Assembly: GCA_021773135.1 (NCBI GenBank)
Contig: JAJFKP010000036.1
Location: 1-64,000 of the forward strand
DNA: 64,000 nt
Direction of reading: 5' to 3'
DNA from: Woeseiaceae bacterium
GTDB taxonomy: Bacteria; Pseudomonadota; Gammaproteobacteria; Steroidobacterales; Woeseiaceae
Positions 54,458 to 63,875 of this stretch are shown here, piece after piece (position 1 is the stretch's first letter; each line of letters opens with the position of its first letter). The notes under the pieces were generated by a model. The model did no database searches and was not told the origin of the DNA. It saw only the letters and a program-made list of their open reading frames with translations. The position numbers and the translations under genes are program-made.

Positions 54458-55807
54458 TCATCTGCTCTTTAGCAATTTTCCCTGTACCCAAACCTGTGCA
54501 ATGTTACGCCTGTCTGCGTTATAGATAATTTTTTGTAAAATGTCCTCCGCCGTATCCAGGTCATCCCAGGTCGTCAGGTTGCTATCCGGCAGTTCCGTGT
54601 CGACCACAATTGCGTCAAACCGGTAACCGGCCGAGATTTGACCAATCTGCAGATCAAGCGCCCTTGCGCCACCCACGGTGGCCATCCAGAACGCTTCGAG
54701 GTAGTCGATTCTTGAGTCCGGCATGCCGCGAGTGGCGGCGTCAGCATTGGCATCGACTCCCTCTTCAAGTGACCGCGAGGCGTTCACAGCCGCCTGGCAG
54801 TTGCTGAGAATGTCGGCGCGTGGCCCGCCCGAGATATCGGTGCCGAGGCCCACCGTTAGTCCAGCATCAAGGGCTTTTCGGGCGGGAAAGACCGCGTTGG
54901 AGAAATAGATGTTCGACAAAGGGCAGTGGGCGATGCCGCACTCCCTGTCCCTGATCGTGGTCATGTCCGCCGGGCTGATAAGATTTGCGTGCGCCAGAAC
55001 GGTTTTGTCGGTCAGCAAGCCGAATTGATCGAGGCTTTGGGTATCGTTTAAGCCGTGTCGATCGAGCACATAGTCGTGTTCCCAATCGCTCTCCGAACAA
55101 TGCGTCTGCACGTGACAGGCGTATTCCTGCGCGATATTCCCCAGTCCAAGCAGCGCTTCATCAGTGCAGCTGGGGATAAAGCGCGGCGTTACCGCCGGTA
55201 ACACCCGATCTGAATCCTTGCCGCCGATGCCGCTGACGTAATCTACAAACGCTCTCGTTTCATCGAGCGACACCGCGCATGATTCATCACGGTAGAAATC
55301 AGGGCATTGGTCGGGATTATCCATAACGACTTTGCCGACGATGGCACGCTGCCCCTGCTCCTGACAGACGTCGGCAAGTAACTTGGTTGCCTCAAGGTGA
55401 ATGGTGCCGAAATACATTACGGTCGTCGTGCCGTTTGCCAGCAGGTTTTCGACCAGGGATGTGTAAACGGTGCGCGCGAATCCAAGGTCCGCATAACGAG
55501 CTTCTAGCGGAAATGTGTATTGTTGCAGCCAGTCGTATAGCGGCAGGTGCAAAGCTTTGCCGAGCTGCGGCCACTGCGGCGCGTGAACGTGCAGATCAAC
55601 CAGTCCCGGCAGAAGGTATTGTCCCCGTTGCAGTTCGATAAGCTGATCATCGGCTCGAGCCGCAGCCAGGCAGGTTTCGTATTCACCCGATTCAGTTCGA
55701 TGAACATGCAAGATCTGCCCGTCGTCGTCGACAGCTACCAGGCCGTCATGGATGATTTCGACACTACCGAGAACCGGCGTGTGAATAATAGTGCCTTTAA
55801 CAATCAT
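54458..55807 (-). CDS. guaD: Guanine deaminase
   Basis: This 449-residue amidohydrolase has the metal-binding PGLVDLHVHAPQ near residue 70, HVQTHCSES, VLAHANLI, AHCPLSNIYFSN and the catalytic GLGTDISGG. The APQWPQLG segment after the HxH motif is typical of GuaD, and the length fits. It converts guanine to xanthine with release of ammonia, in the cytosol, with zinc. It is on the same strand as the ammonia-lyase gene, 84 bases downstream of it, suggesting joint nitrogen salvage. A non-coding gap of 280 bases separates it from the retropepsin operon; I see no gene or clear site there. Confidence 0.9.
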   Translation of the reverse strand: MIVKGTIIHTPVLGSVEIIHDGLVAVDDDGQILHVHRTESGEYETCLAAARADDQLIELQRGQYLLPGLVDLHVHAPQWPQLGKALHLPLYDWLQQYTFPLEARYADLGFARTVYTSLVENLLANGTTTVMYFGTIHLEATKLLADVCQEQGQRAIVGKVVMDNPDQCPDFYRDESCAVSLDETRAFVDYVSGIGGKDSDRVLPAVTPRFIPSCTDEALLGLGNIAQEYACHVQTHCSESDWEHDYVLDRHGLNDTQSLDQFGLLTDKTVLAHANLISPADMTTIRDRECGIAHCPLSNIYFSNAVFPARKALDAGLTVGLGTDISGGPRADILSNCQAAVNASRSLEEGVDANADAATRGMPDSRIDYLEAFWMATVGGARALDLQIGQISAGYRFDAIVVDTELPDSNLTTWDDLDTAEDILQKIIYNADRRNIAQVWVQGKLLKSR

Positions 55808-55891
55808 CGCATACGTCTAAACCGGCACAACAATTTCATCGCTATCGCAAGCTGGTTACCATTTGCCGGAAATATTAGCACGCGCATCTTT

Positions 55892-57055
55892 TTAAGCCGG
55901 AAAACCGGTCATGCGTTGGTAGACAGCAGGGTCTGTCGCACCTTCGGTTCCGAGAACCAGAACCCGGCTATCTGCCGTCAGGTTCAGCGCTTTCGACAGG
56001 CTGTCAATCTGTCGTGCGGCAATAAATGCCGCAAGGCCGGCAACCGCAGATTCGCCTGCCACGACCGCCGCATCTCCAAATGGTGAATCACGTAACATTG
56101 TCATTGTTGGTGCTACGATCGAATCTGCAATCGTTACAAAGTCATCCGCACGACGCTGCAGCACTGGCCACGCTACCGAGGACACTTCGCCGCAGGAAAG
56201 TCCCGCCATAAGCGTTTCTTGCGAAATCTCGACCTTTGTTGGCGTGTTGTTGCTGGCACTTACGAAAAGGCACGGTGCGAGTTCAGGCTCCACAACAATC
56301 ACCCGCGGTGCGCGATCTTCGCAGGCAAGTCGCAAGCACTCGCAAACCGTTGCCGCGAGGCCGCCAACACCGCCCTGGACGAATACGTGTGTTGGGATAT
56401 TATCCGCAAACTGCTCGACGAGCTCCGTAAGCATGACCGAATAGCCGAGCATTACAGTCCTCGCGACGTCACTACCTGAACCCGCATAGGTCGTGTCAGA
56501 GACGACGGTCCAGCCGTTCTCCCTTGCAGCCTGGTAACAAATGCGCACCGAATCATCGTAGTTACCGTCGACGCGCACGACCTCGGCGCCATGGTCCCGC
56601 AGCGCCTGTTCTCTGCCAGCGCTGACCTCAGCATGGATATAAATAACAGCACGATGACCGTGTTCCCTGGCACCCCAGGCGACGGAGCGCCCATGATTTC
56701 CGTCGGTTGCGGTCGTGACCGTCAGCGCTGCGGGCTTTGTGCCAGGTGCATGTGCCAATTGACTCACAGCGAATGCACCGCCAAGTGCTTTAAAACTGCC
56801 GAGTCCGAAACGATTCGCCTCGTCCTTATACAGAATGTCTTGCACGTGCAACGCTTTCGCGAGGCCTGGCAAATTCAGCAGCGGTGTCGGACAGTACCCA
56901 GGCCAGGCTGAAATGCACCTGTGACCATGTACTAACGCTTGTTTCGAAAAGAGAGGCGTGGTTTCGCTTTGCTCGTGCGCTATGCTCGTGCGCGACGAAT
57001 TACTCACGTGTTTCACCACGGGGCCAGAGAAAGCCACAAACGCGTCTTGAATCAC
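55892..57055 (-). CDS. dpaL: Diaminopropionate ammonia-lyase (YgeX-like)
   Basis: The 387-residue fold-II PLP enzyme has ETTPLFSKQAL near the N-terminus, YKDEANRFGLGSFKALGGA with the PLP Lys and active-site Asp nearby, TATDGNHGRSVAWGA, and FVQGGVGGLAATVCE for phosphate binding. These agree with E. coli DAPAL, which turns 2,3-diaminopropionate into pyruvate and two ammonia. I accept the GTG at 57055 because TGAGGA lies about five bases upstream. It forms a probable unit with guanine deaminase. Confidence 0.88.
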   Translation of the reverse strand: MIQDAFVAFSGPVVKHVSNSSRTSIAHEQSETTPLFSKQALVHGHRCISAWPGYCPTPLLNLPGLAKALHVQDILYKDEANRFGLGSFKALGGAFAVSQLAHAPGTKPAALTVTTATDGNHGRSVAWGAREHGHRAVIYIHAEVSAGREQALRDHGAEVVRVDGNYDDSVRICYQAARENGWTVVSDTTYAGSGSDVARTVMLGYSVMLTELVEQFADNIPTHVFVQGGVGGLAATVCECLRLACEDRAPRVIVVEPELAPCLFVSASNNTPTKVEISQETLMAGLSCGEVSSVAWPVLQRRADDFVTIADSIVAPTMTMLRDSPFGDAAVVAGESAVAGLAAFIAARQIDSLSKALNLTADSRVLVLGTEGATDPAVYQRMTGFPA

Positions 57056-57257
57056 TACTGTCCTCAGGATTTTTCAGGCAGTCATCTGTTGTGCATACGA
57101 CAGCCTGGCAGGCGCACAATGTTTAAGCTTAGCGCAAAATAGTCGACAACACCGATACCCTCAGAAGGGCGTTCGTCGACCGGTCGATCCAGATTCATAC
57201 GCAAATGCCGTCCCTCGGACTTCGAACAGACGGCCAGGAACAAGGAGTTTTCGCGAC

Positions 57258-58532
57258 ATGAACGTATTCGAGATAAGTTCGATTCTTATCGGGCTGTCCG
57301 CCTTGTTCGGCTTTATTAACTATCGCTATCTGCGGTTGCCGCACACCATCGGATTGGTGCTGATTGCGCTGGCAGCTTCGCTGGTGATCGTCGCAATCGA
57401 ATTTGTCAGTCCGGCGACCCAGATTGCAGAACAAATTACAGGCATGCTGAAACAAATCGATTTTCACGACGCCGTAATGAACGGAATGCTTAGCTTCCTC
57501 CTGTTCGCGGGCGCCCTGCACGTTGATTTTTCGGTGTTTCGATCGCAGTCCTACGCTATCGGCCTGATGGCAACGGTTGGCATTCTTATTTCGACTTTCC
57601 TGATCGGGACCGCCACGTGGTGGCTACTCAATCTGTTCGCAATTGACATGCCGTTTATCTGGGCGCTGGTTTTTGGCGCCCTGATTAGCCCCACTGATCC
57701 GGTCGCCGTGTTGGGACTGTTCAAAACGGTAGACGTGCCTGAATCCCTGGAAGCAAAAATGGCCGGAGAGTCGTTATTCAATGATGGCGTTGGCGTTGTG
57801 GTTTTCGCGGTTGTCGTCGCCATTGCCACCGGTGACGGGAGCCATGACGATGGCATGGGTGCGTTAACAATCGCTGAGCTGTTTCTGACTGAGGCAATGG
57901 GAGGCGGGTTGCTTGGGCTCCTGGCCGGTTATATCGGTTATCGTGCCCTGCACGTAGTTGATGAGCACAATCTCGAGGTATTGATAACGCTCGCAATGGT
58001 GATGGTCACCTATGTTGTCGCGCTCAAATTGCACATGAGTGGCCCGATCGCCATGGTGGTTGCCGGGCTGTTTATCGGCAATAAGGGCATGAAATTCGCT
58101 GTAAGCGACAACACAAAAGATTACGTGCAGAAGTTTTGGTCCCTCCTGGATGAAATTCTGAACTCCGTACTTTTCATGTTAATCGGATTGGAGGTGCTGA
58201 TCATTGCCCAGCGCGCAGACCACACAGGCGTCGCGTTGCTGCTGATTCCGATAACGCTGGCCGCGCGATGGTGCGCAGTCTTTGTGCCGATAACATTTTT
58301 GTCCCGCTGGCAGACATTCACCAAAGGCGCTATTCCGATTCTTACGTGGGGCGGGTTGCGTGGGGGGATAGCTGTTGCGCTGGCTTTATCTTTACCAAAC
58401 AACGAGTACAAACCAACCATACTGACAATTACCTACGCCGTAGTACTTTTTTCGATTATCGTGCAAGGATTAACAATCAAGAAGCTCGTGGAGAAGATGG
58501 TAGCGAAGCGGGTGATTGTCGAAGTGGAATAA
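57258..58532 (+). CDS. Sodium/proton antiporter (CPA1/NhaP type)
   Basis: This 424-residue membrane protein has about twelve helices. It carries the CPA1 marks FGALISPTDPVAVLGL and ESLFNDGVGVVVFAVV with the ND pair of the ion site, and a late helix WGGLRGGIAVALALSLP. It should exchange Na+ or K+ for H+. There is no large C-terminal regulatory domain. It is transcribed away from the ammonia-lyase gene across a 202-base gap, and is probably expressed alone. Confidence 0.88.
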   Translation: MNVFEISSILIGLSALFGFINYRYLRLPHTIGLVLIALAASLVIVAIEFVSPATQIAEQITGMLKQIDFHDAVMNGMLSFLLFAGALHVDFSVFRSQSYAIGLMATVGILISTFLIGTATWWLLNLFAIDMPFIWALVFGALISPTDPVAVLGLFKTVDVPESLEAKMAGESLFNDGVGVVVFAVVVAIATGDGSHDDGMGALTIAELFLTEAMGGGLLGLLAGYIGYRALHVVDEHNLEVLITLAMVMVTYVVALKLHMSGPIAMVVAGLFIGNKGMKFAVSDNTKDYVQKFWSLLDEILNSVLFMLIGLEVLIIAQRADHTGVALLLIPITLAARWCAVFVPITFLSRWQTFTKGAIPILTWGGLRGGIAVALALSLPNNEYKPTILTITYAVVLFSIIVQGLTIKKLVEKMVAKRVIVEVE

Positions 58533-58558
58533 AGGGCGCCGGACCGTGTGTGGCTTAC

Positions 58559-58879
58559 CTAGTATTCTTCCGCCTCGATTTCCGGATGGGCTCGTGGCAC
58601 AGCCACACGAAACCAGATAAACGGCAATAGTGGGTTGGGTAGCCAGTACATCCAGCCCAGATTTGCTACCGTGTTTCCGTCGTCCAGGTGCAGGTCGAGC
58701 CAGACATACAAGAACTTGTAGATACACAAACCGGGTATGTAGTTAATCTTGAAGCGACCGCCCCGCAGATACTTTTTGCGAATATAGAAATTGCCTTCGA
58801 ATGGTGTGATACCCCATCCCAGCGGACCGTCGGCAATTATCTGCCCGGTTGATTTGTGGCGAATACAAACGTTGGTCAA
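58559..58879 (-). CDS. Uncharacterised 106-residue protein
   Basis: I do not recognise this protein. It is rich in aromatic residues (FYIRKKYLRGGRFKIN, GWMYWLPNPLLPFIWFRV) and has no signal peptide or clear membrane helix. The only in-frame start is a TTG at 58879 with no strong ribosome site, which weakens it. The lack of stops and the protein-like composition support it. It is convergent with the antiporter, 26 bases from its stop. Confidence 0.6.
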   Translation of the reverse strand: MTNVCIRHKSTGQIIADGPLGWGITPFEGNFYIRKKYLRGGRFKINYIPGLCIYKFLYVWLDLHLDDGNTVANLGWMYWLPNPLLPFIWFRVAVPRAHPEIEAEEY

Positions 58880-59064
58880 AGCGCACTCGGGTAAGCTTTA
58901 GTACAGGCGTTACTGGGAACCATTGATGTCAGTAAGTTCGGCAATGATGGTGCCGCAACTGGGTTACGCTACCTGTATCGTAGATTCACTCTAGCAGACA
59001 GGACTGTTTTCTGTTTTATTACGCCATATCGAGACTGGTTTAGGTCTCCATTGAAATTACCTGG

Positions 59065-59835
59065 ATGTTCTCCGTGTTTACCTGGATTGGCAATCTGTTT
59101 GCGGGTCGTTCTGCCGTTGAGAAGCGACGCAAAGACCCGGTGCTGGCAACTGCGATTGAGCGATCGGCCATCGTCTACAGCCAGATTCCGCTGCATCAGT
59201 TCATAGATGAGCAGATGCGGAGCGAACTGGCGCGGGAGCTGTTCCTGGAAGTAAACGGGATCTGCAGGAATCGGGACCCCGTTGCAAGTTGCCGTGAGCG
59301 CTTTGCGGCCATCATGCTAAATTTCGCTGCAATCCAGGTTTTGCTCATTCCGCCGCCACCAGAGGAGGACAATTCCGGCCTGCGCGGGCAGCCGGGGATC
59401 AGCGGCATGCTTGGAGCACACCTGGAACGCCTGTTTGAGTGCAATGATGTGCTGCGGTCGGCGCTGTTCCGCGAAACGGAAGGTGACGACAAGGACGCCG
59501 ACCCACCTGACCTGTCGAATTTCGCGCAGCGTGAATACTGGAAAACGTTCTGGCACTTAGAGACGCTGGACGCACTGCGTGTAGGCCTGGGGGACGCGGA
59601 AGAGGGCGATGACTGGAAGCAGGCATTCCTGCATGCCGCGGCCGTAAACTGCGAACACCAGTATCGCTGGGAGCTGGAACTTCCGCCCGCATTCGATGAC
59701 TCAATTGCCAAAGAAGCCGCGACTGCATACTCGGTTTTTACAGATATCGTCGTATCAGGTGCAAAAAACCCGGCACAGGAGTGGCGCGACTATTATCATG
59801 ATAGCGACATTCCAATGCCGGATTTAGGAACCTGA
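59065..59835 (+). CDS. Uncharacterised 256-residue protein preceding the MFS gene
   Basis: I recognise no family. The protein is mostly helical and acidic, with a short amphipathic N-terminus (FSVFTWIGNLFAGRSAVEKR), a run of four prolines (LLIPPPPEED) and no catalytic motif. There is no true signal peptide. Its stop is four bases before the MFS start, so the two genes are almost certainly cotranscribed and coupled. It may help or regulate that carrier, but this is inference. Confidence 0.75.
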   Translation: MFSVFTWIGNLFAGRSAVEKRRKDPVLATAIERSAIVYSQIPLHQFIDEQMRSELARELFLEVNGICRNRDPVASCRERFAAIMLNFAAIQVLLIPPPPEEDNSGLRGQPGISGMLGAHLERLFECNDVLRSALFRETEGDDKDADPPDLSNFAQREYWKTFWHLETLDALRVGLGDAEEGDDWKQAFLHAAAVNCEHQYRWELELPPAFDDSIAKEAATAYSVFTDIVVSGAKNPAQEWRDYYHDSDIPMPDLGT

Positions 59836-59839
59836 TTTG

Positions 59840-61036
59840 ATGGTGTCCAAGCATAGATGGCAGTCTCCGACCATGCTGCTCGTTTTGATGAGCATCGCCA
59901 TGCCGGTCGCGTTCAACGCGTGGACGGCCCTGCTCAATAATTTTGTGTTTGAGCGAGCGGCGTTCACAGGCGTTGAAATCGGAATTCTACAAAGCCTGCG
60001 TGAAGTGCCCGGGTTTCTCGCCTTCACGACCGTATTCGTGCTCCTGATTCTCAAAGAACAGACCTTTGCAGTCGTCGCATTAGCATTGCTGGGTTTGGGT
60101 GTCGCTGCCACCGGGTTCTTTCCCACAACCTACGGCCTGTATTTCACGACTGTAGTCATGTCACTGGGCTTTCATTATTTCGAAGCGGTCAAACAATCGC
60201 TGGCTTTGCAATGGTTGAGTACTGACGAGGCCCCGCAGGTGCTGGGTCGTCTTATTTCAGTTGCGGCAATAACGTCGTTGGTTGTTTACGGCGTGCTCTG
60301 GGTCCTGCTCGAAATAGTCAAATTGGACTATGTCTGGAATTTCCTGATAGCAGGTGTGATCTGTGCCGCACTGGCAGTCGTAATGTGGATCGGATTTCCG
60401 CATTACAAAAGTGCAACGGAACAACATACGAAACTGATTCTGCGCAAACGGTATTGGCTCTATTACGGTTTGACGTTTCTCTCAGGGGCGCGGCGACAGA
60501 TTTTCATGGTCTTTGCCGCATTCCTGATGGTGGAAAAGTTCGGCTATTCAGCGTCACAGGTTACGCTGCTGTTTCTGATCAACTATACGTTCAACTGGCT
60601 GTTTGCTGAGAAAATCGGCGTTCTGATCAGGCGCATTGGTGAACGAAACTCGCTCAGCATTGAATACATCGGCCTCATTGTCGTGTTTACGTCTTACGCA
60701 TTCGTTGAGAATGCCTACGTCGCCGCAATTCTGTATGTCGTTGATCACATGTTCTTTGCTTTGTACATTGCCATGTCGACCTACTTTCAAAAAATTGCGG
60801 ACCCGGCGGATTTCGCCAGTAGTGCCGGTGTTTCGTTTACGATCAACCACATTGCAGCGGTTATTATTCCGGCTGCACTGGGCTTGGTGTGGATACACTC
60901 GAATGCCGCCGTTTTTCTCATTGGAACAGCCTTCGCTGTGTGCTCGCTGGCGCTGGCGCAAAATGTGCCGGACCGCCCGGCGCCCGGCAACGAAGTTCGT
61001 GTTGGCAGGGTGGCATTGGCCAAGAAACCTGCCTAG
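59840..61036 (+). CDS. MFS transporter
   Basis: The 398-residue protein has about twelve transmembrane helices with the usual MFS split near residue 195 (FPHYKSATEQHTKLILRKR is the central loop). It starts with LLVLMSIAMPVAFNAWTALL and has a short basic tail. No antibiotic-type signature is visible; the substrate is unknown. The ATG at 59840 directly follows the unknown 256-residue gene. A TSUP permease gene follows after 72 bases. Confidence 0.83.
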   Translation: MVSKHRWQSPTMLLVLMSIAMPVAFNAWTALLNNFVFERAAFTGVEIGILQSLREVPGFLAFTTVFVLLILKEQTFAVVALALLGLGVAATGFFPTTYGLYFTTVVMSLGFHYFEAVKQSLALQWLSTDEAPQVLGRLISVAAITSLVVYGVLWVLLEIVKLDYVWNFLIAGVICAALAVVMWIGFPHYKSATEQHTKLILRKRYWLYYGLTFLSGARRQIFMVFAAFLMVEKFGYSASQVTLLFLINYTFNWLFAEKIGVLIRRIGERNSLSIEYIGLIVVFTSYAFVENAYVAAILYVVDHMFFALYIAMSTYFQKIADPADFASSAGVSFTINHIAAVIIPAALGLVWIHSNAAVFLIGTAFAVCSLALAQNVPDRPAPGNEVRVGRVALAKKPA

Positions 61037-61108
61037 CAGTTACCGTGTTTCACAGATAGCGCTCGTTCCGCCGAATTCGTGAACCTGCGCACTGCATAGG
61101 ATGATCTC

Positions 61109-61852
61109 ATGGAGTTTTTCGCAACGGGAGCGGTTGCGTTCTTTCTGGCCGGGTTCGTCAAAGGCGTGGTGGGCTTCGGTTTTCCGATCATCGTGCTGGT
61201 TATTCTTACGCTGACAATCGGGCTTTTCGAAGCGCTGGCTATTCTTATCGTACCAACGCTGGTTACCAACATCTGGCAGGCGTTCTCCGGACCGTATTGG
61301 TCAGCGGTAATGCAACGCATGTGGCTTTACTTTGCCTGTGCTGTTGCCGGAATACTGGTCGCATCACGCTTTCTTACCGCGGTGAATGTCGATTTGCTGA
61401 CCGGGCTTCTCGGCGGCGTGCTGTTTTTTTTCGCACTATCGCGGCTGTTCAGCTTCCGGATTGCCGTGGATCGGGCCAAGGAGCCGTTCCTGTCTGTAGT
61501 TCTGGGCACGATCAACGGCGGTTTGACGGGCTTCACGGGATCATTCATGGTTCCGTCAGTGCTGTATATGCATGCACTGGGTTTTTCCAAGGATATGCTG
61601 GTGCAGGCGATGGGCATGTTCTTCGCAATATCGACGCTGACGCTGACAGTTTCACTGGGCAGCAACAGCCTGCTCGGCGTTGAGAACCTGAAGTTGTCTT
61701 TTGTGGCATTGTTACCGTCATTCGTCGGCATTTTCGCCGGCCGTCGGGCGCGGGACAAAGTCGACGAGGTACTTTTTCAAAAGATCTTCATGTCAGCTTT
61801 ACTGCTGCTCGGATCTTACCTGCTGTGGCGAGCTGCGATTGCGATTCCCTGA
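61109..61852 (+). CDS. TSUP (TauE/SafE) family permease
   Basis: This 247-residue membrane protein has about seven or eight helices and the family-type repeats: AVAFFLAGFVKGVVGFGFPI-like (read as GAVAFFLAGFVKGVVGFGF) at the N-terminus and LSVVLGTINGGLTGFTGSFM in the middle. TSUP proteins carry sulfite, sulfoacetate or other organic anions. No sulfur genes are adjacent, so the substrate is open. Confidence 0.85.
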   Translation: MEFFATGAVAFFLAGFVKGVVGFGFPIIVLVILTLTIGLFEALAILIVPTLVTNIWQAFSGPYWSAVMQRMWLYFACAVAGILVASRFLTAVNVDLLTGLLGGVLFFFALSRLFSFRIAVDRAKEPFLSVVLGTINGGLTGFTGSFMVPSVLYMHALGFSKDMLVQAMGMFFAISTLTLTVSLGSNSLLGVENLKLSFVALLPSFVGIFAGRRARDKVDEVLFQKIFMSALLLLGSYLLWRAAIAIP

Positions 61853-62046
61853 TGCGCATCGGCCCTGTGGCCGGAGTGTCGTGCGCTTGCAGACGGATAA
61901 GTTACCGACGTTGCCGCAACGAGCGCGATTGGCCGGCTGACAGCGCTGGACGGGCTGGGTAATTTATTGCTACTCATCCTGCCGATCTCGCCTATTCAGA
62001 ACGAATCACTGATAATGCAGGTTCCCACAACAAGAAGAAGATCCGC

Positions 62047-63282
62047 ATGTCGCTAGAAAACACGCCCGCGCGCGCGAATTCACCTGTCTCAGAGTGGCTT
62101 TTTGGCGGCAACCTGGTCTACCGAATTGCCGCTGGTATTGGCATCGGGATCGTACTGGCGTTGTTGTGGCCGGCCGCTGCAAAAGAAGCCATGCTGCTTG
62201 GCAATCTGTTCGTCCAGGCGCTGAAAGCGGTCGCGCCGGTACTGGTTCTGGTCCTGGTCGCGTCAGCGCTTGCGAATCAAAAGCAGGGCCAGCATGCACA
62301 GCTGCGACCCATTGTGGTGCTGTACCTGGTCGGTACTTTGAGTGCCGCCTTCCTGGCGGTAACGATGAGCAAGCTCTTTCCCACGGTACTCACACTGAGC
62401 GTCACCGACGTTGCAATGAATCCGCCGCAGGGAATTGGTGAGGTTCTCAACAATCTTCTGTTCAAGATTGTGGACAATCCCGTCAGCGCGGTGATGAATG
62501 GCAACTTTATCGGCATCCTGGTCTGGGGCGTTGCTCTCGGACTCGCGATGCGCCACGCGAGCGATGGTTCGCGGCTCATGTTGTCGGATCTTTCGCACGC
62601 TGTAACGTCGATTGTCCGTGTGGTGATTCGTCTTGCGCCCATCGGCATTTTCGGCCTGGTTGCTGGAAATATCGCAGAGTTCGGTTTTTCCGCCCTGCAG
62701 GGCTATGCGCGCATCCTGTCTGTGCTGCTTGGCGCGATGTTGATTATGGCGTTATTGATAAACCCGCTTATTGTATTCGTCAAGACGCGCCGAAACCCAT
62801 ACAGGATTGTCTTCACCGCATTGCGTGAAAGCGGCATAACGGCTTTTTTCACCCGCAGCTCAGCCGCAAACATTCCCGTCAATATGGCACTTTGTGAACG
62901 CCTGAAACTTGATGAAAATACCTATGCCGTTTCCATTCCTCTCGGAGCAACGATCAACATGGGCGGTGCGGCAATTACCATTACGGTTCTTACGCTGGCA
63001 GCCGCACATACGCTGGGCATCAATGTAGACCTGCCCACGGCACTATTGTTGTCGGTCGTAGCGGCACTGTCGGCCTGCGGTGCATCCGGAGTCGCTGGCG
63101 GTTCGTTACTGCTCATTCCTCTGAGCTGCGGCTTGTTTGGCATTCCCAATGAAATTGCCATGCAGGTCGTCGCGGTAGGATTTGTAATAAGCGTTTTGCA
63201 GGACTCAGCAGAAACGGCATTAAACAGTTCCACTGATGTCGTGTTTACTGCTGCCGTTTGCGGCATCCCGGAAAATCATTAG
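62047..63282 (+). CDS. sstT: Serine/threonine sodium symporter SstT
   Basis: This 411-residue protein of the dicarboxylate/amino acid:cation symporter family closely follows Sst[60 protein letters not shown] (re-entrant loop and ion site), [19 protein letters not shown] and [20 protein letters not shown]. It imports serine or threonine with Na+. It is a single gene with a purine-rich ribosome region (AAGAAGAAG) before the ATG. Confidence 0.93.
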   Translation: MSLENTPARANSPVSEWLFGGNLVYRIAAGIGIGIVLALLWPAAAKEAMLLGNLFVQALKAVAPVLVLVLVASALANQKQGQHAQLRPIVVLYLVGTLSAAFLAVTMSKLFPTVLTLSVTDVAMNPPQGIGEVLNNLLFKIVDNPVSAVMNGNFIGILVWGVALGLAMRHASDGSRLMLSDLSHAVTSIVRVVIRLAPIGIFGLVAGNIAEFGFSALQGYARILSVLLGAMLIMALLINPLIVFVKTRRNPYRIVFTALRESGITAFFTRSSAANIPVNMALCERLKLDENTYAVSIPLGATINMGGAAITITVLTLAAAHTLGINVDLPTALLLSVVAALSACGASGVAGGSLLLIPLSCGLFGIPNEIAMQVVAVGFVISVLQDSAETALNSSTDVVFTAAVCGIPENH

Positions 63283-63369
63283 CCGTCTTCCCCTGATTTG
63301 CGGGATGGCCGGACCAGGCAGTTAGCGCCCTTCTACCGTCAGTGCAGCGCTATTCTGAAATGTGACTTT

Positions 63370-63816
63370 TCAGGGGTAACGCAAATCGATGCCGTGCTCC
63401 AGCCAGCCTTTCAGGCACATCGCCATGTGCATCCAGCCGCCGCAGTTATCGTGTGATCCCTTCAGACCATCTGCGTCTGTCTTCCAGCCATCTTCACTGA
63501 TCGAGAGCAGGGTGCCGCCCTCATCGAGCTCTTCAAACTCGAAAATAACTGCAACGTCATATGATTCGTCTTTCGTCTTGTCCCATTCGAAGGAATCGAT
63601 GGTCAGCACGATCAGCTTATTTGTTTCAATCGTCTTGACTACTACCGCGTTTTCTCCGTAGTGATTCCATCGCCATTTGATAGTTGCACCTTCCCGCAGG
63701 TCTTCGCTGGCGCCGTCAACGAAGTATTTCATCATCTTCTCTTTGGAGACGATCGAGTTAAATACTTCCGCAACCGGCCGCATGATTCTTGTTTGTACCG
63801 TGTAATTCCGCGCCAT
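63370..63816 (-). CDS. SRPBCC/AHSA1-family protein
   Basis: This 148-residue protein has the START-like pattern of AHSA1 proteins: TVQTRIMRPVAEVFNSIVSK, MKYFVDGASEDLREGATI, and a C-terminal helix GGWMHMAMCLKGWLEHGID. It has no signal peptide. The start at 63816 is chosen for AGGAG eight bases before the ATG; the longer frame has no such site. It is divergent from the ArsR gene, a pairing common in proteobacteria. Confidence 0.85.
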   Translation of the reverse strand: MARNYTVQTRIMRPVAEVFNSIVSKEKMMKYFVDGASEDLREGATIKWRWNHYGENAVVVKTIETNKLIVLTIDSFEWDKTKDESYDVAVIFEFEELDEGGTLLSISEDGWKTDADGLKGSHDNCGGWMHMAMCLKGWLEHGIDLRYP

Positions 63817-63849
63817 ATTCGTGACTCCTCTGCATGCTTGCAAAACACG

Positions 63850-63863
63850 TTATAAAATTATAA
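63850..63863. promoter_or_regulatory. AT-rich inverted repeat, likely ArsR operator
   Basis: TTATAA AA TTATAA lies in the 59-base gap between the two divergent starts and overlaps any promoter there. ArsR regulators often bind such repeats next to their own gene. Confidence 0.55.
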
Positions 63864-63875
63864 CATATTTGTCAA

